Shown here: piece by piece, positions 1 to 5,482 of the stretch | Layout of the letters: each line of letters begins with the position of its first letter | Numbering within the stretch: position 1 is the stretch's first letter | Assembly (NCBI GenBank): GCA_945957245.1 | Contig: CAMFLD010000037.1 | Location: 1 to 12,082, forward strand | From: an uncultured Flavobacterium sp. | GTDB taxonomy: Bacteria > Bacteroidota > Bacteroidia > Flavobacteriales > Flavobacteriaceae | Length of the DNA stretch: 12,082 nt | Direction of reading: 5' to 3' | Program-made: the position numbers and the translations under genes | Notes under the pieces: model-generated | Databases searched by the model: none | What the model saw: only the letters and a program-made list of their open reading frames with translations | Told to the model about the DNA's origin: nothing

Positions 1-23
1 CATTGCTATTATATAAAATCCGA

Positions 24-737
24 ATGACAAAGTTAAGTGTAAACATCAATAAAATTGCGACTTTAAGAAATGCCCGTGGTGGTAATGTTCCCAATTTACT
101 TCAGGTGGCCAAAGACATTCAGCAGTTTGGCGCTCAAGGAATAACCATTCATCCAAGACCCGATGAACGCCACATCCGTTATCAGGATGCCCGTGATTTG
201 AGACCGATTGTTTACACCGAATTCAACATCGAAGGCAATCCGCAACACAACTTCATCGATTTGGTTTTAGAATGTCAGCCCGAGCAGGTAACCCTTGTTC
301 CGGATGCTATTGGCGCCATAACCTCATCTGCAGGTTGGGATACAGTTAAAAACCAATCGTATCTGAAAGAAGTTATTACCGAATTCAAACGCAACAACAT
401 CAGGACTTCCATTTTTGTTGATCCGGTTTTAGAAATGGTCGAAGGTGCCAAAGAAACCGGTACTGACCGTATCGAACTCTATACCGAAGCCTTTGCACAT
501 CAATATAGCTTGGGCAATCAAAAAGCCATCGCACCCTACACAAAATCGGCATCTTTAGCAAATGAATTAGGTTTGGGAATCAACGCCGGGCACGATTTAA
601 GCCTGGATAACATACAATTTTTCAAAGAAAATATTCCGGGACTATTGGAAGTTTCCATTGGGCATGCCCTGATTTCGGAAGCACTATACCTGGGGCTCGA
701 TAAAACAATTAATTCCTATTTAGACAAATTGAAATAA
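24..737 (+). CDS. pdxJ: Pyridoxine 5'-phosphate synthase PdxJ
   Basis: PdxJ is the cytosolic enzyme that closes the pyridine ring in the DXP-dependent vitamin B6 pathway. It joins 3-amino-2-oxopropyl phosphate to 1-deoxy-D-xylulose 5-phosphate to give pyridoxine 5'-phosphate. From the ATG at 24 the protein has 237 residues, the normal family length. It opens MTKLSVNINKIATLRNARGG. Visible family motifs are HPRPDERHI (43-51, catalytic His43), the TEFNIEG segment with Glu70 where E. coli has its active-site Glu, NAGHDL (187-192, His190) and the phosphate-binding SIGHALISEAL near the C terminus. A TTG at position 3 is also in frame, but it would add seven non-conserved residues, so the ATG is preferred. 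The stop overlaps the next start by one base (TAATG), which suggests translational coupling. The upstream promoter lies outside the window. Confidence 0.97.
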   Translation: MTKLSVNINKIATLRNARGGNVPNLLQVAKDIQQFGAQGITIHPRPDERHIRYQDARDLRPIVYTEFNIEGNPQHNFIDLVLECQPEQVTLVPDAIGAITSSAGWDTVKNQSYLKEVITEFKRNNIRTSIFVDPVLEMVEGAKETGTDRIELYTEAFAHQYSLGNQKAIAPYTKSASLANELGLGINAGHDLSLDNIQFFKENIPGLLEVSIGHALISEALYLGLDKTINSYLDKLK

Positions 738-1504
738 TGCAATTACACTCCCGAATCGAAGGTGAAGGCAAGCCATTGCTAATTATTCACGGCTTTATCG
801 GAATGTCCGACAACTGGAAATCGTTTGGTTCGCTTTATGCTGCTGAAGGCTTTCAGGTTCACATGGTTGATTTACGCAATCACGGCAAAAGCCCTCATTC
901 TGATGAATTTAATTATACGGCAATGTCCAACGATATATTGGAATACTGCGAAAATCATAATTTGTCCCGAATTTCAATAATCGGGCATTCTATGGGTGGA
1001 AAAGTAGCTATGCTTTTTGCTACGACTTATCCCGAAATGGTAGATAAGTTGATTATCGCTGACATTGGACCAAAATACTATGCACCACACCATCAGGATA
1101 TTTTAGCCGGATTAAATGCAGTTGATTTTTCAACAAAACCGGACAGAGCTGAAGTAGAAGAAACCCTTTATCCCTACATTCCTGATTTTGGCACCCGCCA
1201 GTTCCTAATGAAAAACCTGTATTGGATTGAACCCGGACAGTTGGCTTTTCGTTTTAATCTTCCTGTATTTAATGCCAAAATTGAATCCATCGGAGAAGCA
1301 CTGCCGGAAGGAAATCATTTTGACCAGCCTACGCTTTTCATCCGTGGAGGAAATTCGAAGTACATTTTAGATACCGATTTACCTGAAATCAAAAAACATT
1401 TCCCTAAATTTGAATTAGCCACTATTCCTAATGTTGGTCATTGGCTACATGCCGAAAATCCAAAATTATTTTTTGAGGAAACGGCAAGGTTTTTGAAAAA
1501 ATAA
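737..1504 (+). CDS. Alpha/beta-fold hydrolase, YbfF-like esterase
   Basis: This is a 255-residue cytosolic alpha/beta hydrolase, probably a carboxylesterase acting on small acyl esters or thioesters; the substrate cannot be read from the sequence. Visible features are the oxyanion-hole HGFIG (18-22), the core DLRNHGKS segment (45-52), the nucleophile elbow GHSMGG (83-88, Ser85) and VGHWLHAENP with the catalytic His235. The acid is probably Asp109 in LIIADIGP. It lies 24 residues after the serine, the same spacing I recall for the Ser/Asp/His triad of E. coli YbfF. The start ATG overlaps the pdxJ stop by one base, so the two are almost certainly co-transcribed. No signal peptide is seen. The family assignment is firm, but a direct role in B6 metabolism would be speculation from position alone. 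Confidence 0.9.
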   Translation: MQLHSRIEGEGKPLLIIHGFIGMSDNWKSFGSLYAAEGFQVHMVDLRNHGKSPHSDEFNYTAMSNDILEYCENHNLSRISIIGHSMGGKVAMLFATTYPEMVDKLIIADIGPKYYAPHHQDILAGLNAVDFSTKPDRAEVEETLYPYIPDFGTRQFLMKNLYWIEPGQLAFRFNLPVFNAKIESIGEALPEGNHFDQPTLFIRGGNSKYILDTDLPEIKKHFPKFELATIPNVGHWLHAENPKLFFEETARFLKK

Positions 1505-1529
1505 ACACAAACAAAAAACCATTTTTATT

Positions 1530-1874
1530 ATGAAATTATTATTTAGAATACTGATTACTGCTGTTTTGGTATTGCTTTTGTCCAAAGTGATGAAAGGTGT
1601 TGTTATTGACGAATTTTCTACTGCACTTACAGTAGCAATTGTTTTGGGATTACTGAATTTCTTTGTAAAGCCGATACTGGTTTTATTCACGCTTCCTGTA
1701 ACCATTTTTACCCTAGGATTATTCCTGTTGGTAATCAATGCTATAATGATTGAGCTTTGCGATTATCTGATAGACGGGATGAGGATAAGTTCGTTTTGGA
1801 CTGCCATGCTCTTCAGCATCATTTTGTCACTTTCACAGTCTTTGGTATACCAAATCACAGGAGACACGAAATAA
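1530..1874 (+). CDS. YvlD / phage-holin-4 family small membrane protein
   Basis: This is a 114-residue, very hydrophobic inner-membrane protein. It has about four predicted membrane spans (roughly residues 4-21, 31-50, 54-76 and 89-109) and almost no soluble portion. The pattern of an FRI-type N-terminal helix, LGLLNFFVKPIL, a TLPVT..TLGLFLLVINA stretch and a final short helix is that of the COG1950/YvlD group, which databases label 'phage holin family'. The name is historical: there is no phage context here and a lysis function should not be assumed. Members are widespread chromosomal genes of unknown role, sometimes tied to envelope stress in Bacillus. It starts 25 bases after the hydrolase stop behind an A/T-rich leader, so it is probably the last gene of the pdxJ operon. 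Confidence 0.85.
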   Translation: MKLLFRILITAVLVLLLSKVMKGVVIDEFSTALTVAIVLGLLNFFVKPILVLFTLPVTIFTLGLFLLVINAIMIELCDYLIDGMRISSFWTAMLFSIILSLSQSLVYQITGDTK

Positions 1875-1899
1875 GGCCGTTAAAATCAACAAAATAAAC

Positions 1900-1935
1900 T
1901 TGGTTGGGTTGCAGAAATGTTATAATTTTGCAACC
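1900..1935 (+). promoter_or_regulatory. Bacteroidota-type promoter for tig
   Basis: TAATTTTG at 1923-1930 matches the Bacteroidota -7 consensus TAnnTTTG exactly. A TTG at 1900-1902 lies 20 bases upstream, the expected place for the -33 element. Transcription would begin near 1935, leaving an untranslated leader of about 20 bases with no Shine-Dalgarno sequence before the ATG at 1956. The call rests on consensus and spacing only. Confidence 0.65.
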
Positions 1936-1940
1936 CAATT
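1902..1940. repeat. Perfect 10-bp inverted repeat over the tig promoter
   Basis: TTGGGTTGCA (1904-1913) and TGCAACCCAA (1929-1938) are exact reverse complements separated by 15 bases. G-U pairs at 1902-1903/1939-1940 could extend the stem, and four T's (1939-1942) overlap its 3' end. It may be a rho-independent terminator for the upstream pdxJ operon, an operator for tig, or both. The right arm includes the last two bases of the -7 element of the tig promoter, so as DNA it could block RNA polymerase. If transcription starts near 1935, the full hairpin is not in the tig mRNA. Confidence 0.75.
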
Positions 1941-1955
1941 TTAGTATATATAAAA

Positions 1956-3290
1956 ATGAATATCACAAGAAATAACGTAGATGCATTAAATGCAGTGGTT
2001 ACTGTAGAGGTAGCGAAAAATGATTATGCAGAAAAAGTTGAAAAAGTATTAGCCGATTACCGCAAGAATGCTACTATTCCGGGCTTTAGAAAAGGTGCTG
2101 TGCCAATGAGCCTAATCCAAAAACAATACGGAAAAGCGGTATTATTGGATGAAGTAAACAAATTGCTTCAGGATAACCTTAATAATTATTTGGTTGAAGA
2201 AAAACTGGACATACTTGGAAACCCGCTTCCTAAAATCACCGAAGATTTCAATTGGGATGTTGAAGATTATAAATTTGAATTCGAATTAGGTTTAGCTCCT
2301 GAATTTACAGTTGACCTGGCTGCTAAAAACAACTTGGTACAATACAAAATTGTTGCCGATGATAAAATGTTAAACGATCAGGTAGCACGTATTCAAAAAC
2401 AATATGGGAAACTTATTGCTAAAGATACTGTAGAAGAAGGAAATGATGTTTCCGGTATTTTTGCCAATGCAGAAAAAGGAATCAACAACCGTACTACAAT
2501 TTCATTAGATGCTTTTGCCGATAAAAAGACTGCTAAAGCTTTTATTGGTAAAAAAGTTGGTGACGTTATCACATTGAAAACAAAAGGTTTGTTCGATGAT
2601 GATCACAAACTAATGGACTATTTAGCTGTAGGTCATGACGATGTTCATGGTTTGGATATCGAAGTTACTTTTACAATTGATGAAGTTACTACGCATGAAC
2701 CGGCTAACCTTGATCAGGAATTATTTGACAAATTATTCGGACCTAAAGTAGTTACTTCTGTTGACGAGCTAAAAGCTAAAATTAAAGAAGATGCGGAAAA
2801 ACAATTTGCTCAACAGGCTGACCAAAAATTCCTGAATGATGTTACTGAGTTCTTAATTGCAAATACTAAATTTGACTTACCGGCTTCTTTCCTTAAAAAA
2901 TGGATTCAGACTACAGGTGAAAACCCAATGACTCCGGAACAGGCAGAAGAAGAATACAACAAGTCTGAAAACGGGTTACGTTACCAGCTAATCGAAGGTA
3001 AAGTAATGGCAGAAAACAACCTGCAACTGACATTCGAGGAACTTAAAGACTACACCTCAGAAATCATCAAAAGACAGATGGCGCAATTTGGACAAATGAA
3101 CCCAACAGATGAGGATGTTCAGGGAATTGTTGCCCGTGTAATGTCAAACCAGGAAGAAGTAAAACGTTTGTCAGAACAAGTAATGAGCGAAAAAATGCTA
3201 AACCTTTTCAAAGACAAAGTTAAAGCAAAAAGCAAAGAGGTTTCTTATGATGAGTTCATCAAAGCGATGTACGGTGAATTAAAACACTAA
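1956..3290 (+). CDS. tig: Trigger factor, ribosome-associated chaperone
   Basis: Trigger factor binds the ribosome next to the exit tunnel and shields nascent chains as they emerge. The 444-residue length is normal. The ribosome-docking signature GFRKGAVP sits at 43-50, in the position of E. coli Phe44-Arg45-Lys46, within an N-terminal domain of roughly 120 residues. The middle segment (about 160-244) should be the FKBP-type PPIase domain. It lacks the recognisable IPGFE-type active-site sequence and keeps only the FIGKKVGDVI strand pattern, so prolyl isomerase activity is doubtful. The remaining helical part (about 245-444) is the cradle-forming C-terminal domain, rich in Lys, Glu and Gln. 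It has its own promoter and is followed by a strong terminator. Its place upstream of clpP-clpX matches the usual bacterial tig-clpP-clpX order. Confidence 0.96.
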   Translation: MNITRNNVDALNAVVTVEVAKNDYAEKVEKVLADYRKNATIPGFRKGAVPMSLIQKQYGKAVLLDEVNKLLQDNLNNYLVEEKLDILGNPLPKITEDFNWDVEDYKFEFELGLAPEFTVDLAAKNNLVQYKIVADDKMLNDQVARIQKQYGKLIAKDTVEEGNDVSGIFANAEKGINNRTTISLDAFADKKTAKAFIGKKVGDVITLKTKGLFDDDHKLMDYLAVGHDDVHGLDIEVTFTIDEVTTHEPANLDQELFDKLFGPKVVTSVDELKAKIKEDAEKQFAQQADQKFLNDVTEFLIANTKFDLPASFLKKWIQTTGENPMTPEQAEEEYNKSENGLRYQLIEGKVMAENNLQLTFEELKDYTSEIIKRQMAQFGQMNPTDEDVQGIVARVMSNQEEVKRLSEQVMSEKMLNLFKDKVKAKSKEVSYDEFIKAMYGELKH

Positions 3291-3315
3291 GATTATACAA
3301 TAATTGTTATATTTG

Positions 3316-3343
3316 AGCGTCAAAGTAATTTGGCGCTTTTTTT
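3316..3343 (+). terminator. Rho-independent terminator after tig
   Basis: AGCGTCAAA (3316-3324) pairs with TTTGGCGCT (3329-3337) through nine pairs, one of them G-U. The loop is GTAA and the stem runs directly into seven T's (3337-3343). It lies 25 bases after the tig stop codon, so tig is probably transcribed mainly on its own rather than reading through into clpP. Confidence 0.88.
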
Positions 3344-3455
3344 ATAAGGAGTTGTATAGCTGACAGACACAATGTCATCTTTTAAAACAGGCACGAACTT
3401 TGACTAACAGAAAACGAGTAACTCAACTTTTTTAACTCATAATTCATATATAAAA
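3344..3455 (+). promoter_or_regulatory. clpP upstream region with a weak promoter candidate
   Basis: After the tig terminator these 112 bases should hold the clpP promoter. The best candidate is GAACTTTG (3395-3402), one mismatch from TAnnTTTG. ATG at 3372-3374 lies 20 bases upstream, one mismatch from the TTG of a -33 element. A short inverted repeat, TGACA/TGTCA (3361-3365 and 3373-3377), touches that -33 position. The final bases before the start (3446-3458) are identical to those before tig. No exact consensus is present, so the promoter position is uncertain. Confidence 0.3.
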
Positions 3456-4112
3456 ATGGACTACGGAAAAGAATTCAAAAAATTTGCTACCAAAAAGCAT
3501 GGCGTAAACAGCATGTATTACGATAAAATCATTGCCAGTATGACGCCTTATATCATAGAAGAAAGACAACTAAACGTTTCCCAACTTGACGTTTTCTCCC
3601 GATTGATGATGGATCGCATTATCTTTATGGGAACTGGGGTTGATGATTATATGGCCAACATCATTCAGGCACAATTACTTTTTTTAGAAAGTGCTGATGC
3701 TTCAAAAGACATCCAAATCTACATCAACTCTCCAGGCGGAAGTGTTTACGCTGGTTTAGGCATTTATGATACCATGCAGTACATAAAACCGGATGTAGCT
3801 ACCATCTGTACAGGAATGGCAGCTTCAATGGGCGCCGTATTATTGTGTGCCGGTGCACCGGGCAAACGTTCCGCATTACCGCACTCAAGAGTAATGATTC
3901 ACCAACCTTCAGGAGGTGCTTCAGGAGTTGCAAGTGACATGGAAATCAACTTAAAGGAAATGCTGAAACTGAAAGATGAATTGTACCAAATCATTTCACA
4001 TCATTCAGGACAGCCTTTTGAAAAAGTTTATAAAGACTCTGAACGTGATTACTGGATGATTGCAGATGAAGCGAAAGAGTACGGAATGATTGATGAAGTT
4101 TTAAGAAGATAA
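3456..4112 (+). CDS. clpP: ATP-dependent Clp protease proteolytic subunit ClpP
   Basis: ClpP is the serine peptidase that forms the 14-subunit degradation chamber and takes unfolded substrates from ClpX. The catalytic triad is complete: Ser124 in GMAASMGA, His149 in MIHQPSGG and Asp198 in ERDYWM. The spacing of 25 and 49 residues is the same as in the E. coli mature enzyme (Ser97, His122, Asp171). The substrate-binding INSPGGSV strand is at 90-97. By this alignment the mature N terminus falls near Ser28, giving a propeptide of about 27 residues, longer than the 14 of E. coli. The lysine-rich segment before it is therefore probably removed by self-processing. The total of 218 residues is typical. 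It precedes clpX by 81 bases, and the two are very likely one operon. Confidence 0.97.
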   Translation: MDYGKEFKKFATKKHGVNSMYYDKIIASMTPYIIEERQLNVSQLDVFSRLMMDRIIFMGTGVDDYMANIIQAQLLFLESADASKDIQIYINSPGGSVYAGLGIYDTMQYIKPDVATICTGMAASMGAVLLCAGAPGKRSALPHSRVMIHQPSGGASGVASDMEINLKEMLKLKDELYQIISHHSGQPFEKVYKDSERDYWMIADEAKEYGMIDEVLRR

Positions 4113-4116
4113 ATTT

Positions 4117-4186
4117 AAAGTTACAAAGTTGCAAAGTCGCAAAGTAAAGAACTCTGCTACTTTGCCACTATATTACTTTGCTACTC
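4117..4186. repeat. Octanucleotide repeats forming a hairpin between clpP and clpX
   Basis: The spacer begins with tandem 8-base units: AAAGTTAC (4117-4124), AAAGTTGC (4125-4132), AAAGTCGC (4133-4140) and a degenerate AAAGTAAA. It continues with the same motif inverted: GCTACTTT (4156-4163) and TACTTTGCTACT (4174-4185). GTCGCAAAGTA (4136-4146) pairs with TACTTTGCCAC (4158-4168) with one mismatch around an 11-base loop. No T-run follows, so it does not look like a normal terminator. It could be a processing or attenuation structure, or a copy of a dispersed intergenic repeat. Confidence 0.75.
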
Positions 4187-4193
4187 AAAAAAT

Positions 4194-5432
4194 ATGGCAA
4201 AACAAGTTTTAGAATGTTCCTTTTGCGGAAGGAAAAAACCGGAAACTAATCTGCTGATTGCCGGTGTTAATGCCCACGTATGTGATCGTTGCATTGAACA
4301 GGCGCACGGAATAGTGATGGAAGAATTGAGAACGGGAGGAGCATCAATCCTAAAATCAAATGCAGATTTGGTTTTAAAGAAACCACGGGAAATCCGCGAG
4401 TTCCTTGATCAATATGTTATCGGACAGGAGCAGACCAAAAAAGTAATGTCGGTTGCAGTATACAACCATTACAAAAGGTTAATGCAGCAGCAACATGAGG
4501 AAGATGTTGAAATTGAAAAGTCAAACATCATCATGGTGGGACAAACCGGAACCGGAAAAACATTGGTTGCAAAAACTATTGCCAAGATGCTTGAAGTACC
4601 CTTGGCAATCGTTGACGCTACAGTACTGACAGAAGCAGGATATGTTGGTGAAGATGTTGAAAGCATCTTAACACGATTACTTCAGGCGGCGGACTATGAT
4701 GTGACCAAAGCGGAAAGAGGTATTGTTTTCATTGACGAAATTGATAAGATTGCACGTAAAAGTGACAATCCGTCCATAACCCGTGATGTCTCCGGAGAAG
4801 GTGTGCAACAGGCACTTTTGAAATTATTGGAAGGAACAGTTGTAAATGTTCCACCAAAAGGAGGAAGAAAACATCCTGACCAGAAATTTATCGAAGTAAA
4901 TACAAAGGATATCCTTTTCATTGCCGGTGGTGCTTTTGATGGTATTGAAAGAATCATCTCCAAAAGACTGAACCGTCAGGCTATTGGATATTCGTCTTCA
5001 AAAAATTCAGATGGTATTGATAAAAACAATCTTTTACAATACATTATTCCAAAAGACATCAAAGATTTTGGTTTAATTCCCGAAATCATTGGCCGACTTC
5101 CGGTGCTTACACACATGGATCCACTGGACAAGGAAACATTACGTGCCATCCTTACGGAGCCTAAAAATGCTCTTATAAAACAGTATAAGAAGTTGTTTGA
5201 TATGGATGATGTAAAATTTACCATCACCAATGAAGCTTTGAATTATATCGTAGAAAAAGCACTTGAATACAAACTCGGTGCCCGCGGACTTCGTTCGCTT
5301 TGCGAAGCTATACTAACTGATGCGATGTATGACCTTCCGGGTTCTGATGAAAAGGAACTGCAGGTTGATTTAGATTACACCCAACACGCACTCAGTAAAA
5401 ATTTATTGAAACGCTTAGAGATTGCATCATAA
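4194..5432 (+). CDS. clpX: ClpX, unfoldase ATPase subunit of ClpXP
   Basis: ClpX is the hexameric AAA+ ATPase that recognises, unfolds and threads proteins into ClpP. The 412-residue protein has every expected element. These are the N-terminal zinc-binding domain with Cys8-X2-Cys11 and Cys30-X2-Cys33, Walker A GQTGTGKT (116-123), the pore-1 loop GYVGE (149-153), Walker B IVFIDE (177-182), the RKH pore loop (225-227), the ClpP-docking loop IGY (264-266, the variant of IGF), an arginine finger in IIGRLP (Arg301) and sensor 2 GARGLR (362-367). It should therefore dock on the ClpP encoded just upstream. The start is the ATG after CAAAAAAT, with no Shine-Dalgarno sequence. A strong terminator begins at the base after the stop codon. 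Confidence 0.98.
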   Translation: MAKQVLECSFCGRKKPETNLLIAGVNAHVCDRCIEQAHGIVMEELRTGGASILKSNADLVLKKPREIREFLDQYVIGQEQTKKVMSVAVYNHYKRLMQQQHEEDVEIEKSNIIMVGQTGTGKTLVAKTIAKMLEVPLAIVDATVLTEAGYVGEDVESILTRLLQAADYDVTKAERGIVFIDEIDKIARKSDNPSITRDVSGEGVQQALLKLLEGTVVNVPPKGGRKHPDQKFIEVNTKDILFIAGGAFDGIERIISKRLNRQAIGYSSSKNSDGIDKNNLLQYIIPKDIKDFGLIPEIIGRLPVLTHMDPLDKETLRAILTEPKNALIKQYKKLFDMDDVKFTITNEALNYIVEKALEYKLGARGLRSLCEAILTDAMYDLPGSDEKELQVDLDYTQHALSKNLLKRLEIAS

Positions 5433-5460
5433 AAAAGTCCCCGCCATAGCGGGGACTTTT
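5433..5460. terminator. Bidirectional terminator between clpX and the converging OMP gene
   Basis: AAAAGTCCCCGC (5433-5444) and GCGGGGACTTTT (5449-5460) are perfect reverse complements around a CATA loop. The stem is 12 pairs with a GC-rich core, and each strand ends in U's (A's on one flank, T's on the other). It starts directly after the clpX stop and lies 22 bases past the stop of the minus-strand gene ending at 5483, so it can serve both converging transcripts. Confidence 0.92.
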
Positions 5461-5482
5461 CGTTACTAATTATAACAACCAA

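Noticed and set aside
3..23. TTG start at position 3 extending pdxJ by seven residues
   Set aside because: The ATG at 24 gives the standard PdxJ N terminus and length; the extra residues have no counterpart in the family.
1530..1874. Phage remnant suggested by the 'holin' label of the small membrane protein
   Set aside because: No endolysin, phage structural or integrase gene is nearby. The COG1950/YvlD group is a normal chromosomal family and the gene sits in a housekeeping operon.
4469..5230. Three minus-strand open frames opposite clpX (65-89 codons)
   Set aside because: They are antisense to an unmistakable clpX and rich in Ser/Thr/Pro as expected of complement frames. No promoter or protein family is seen.
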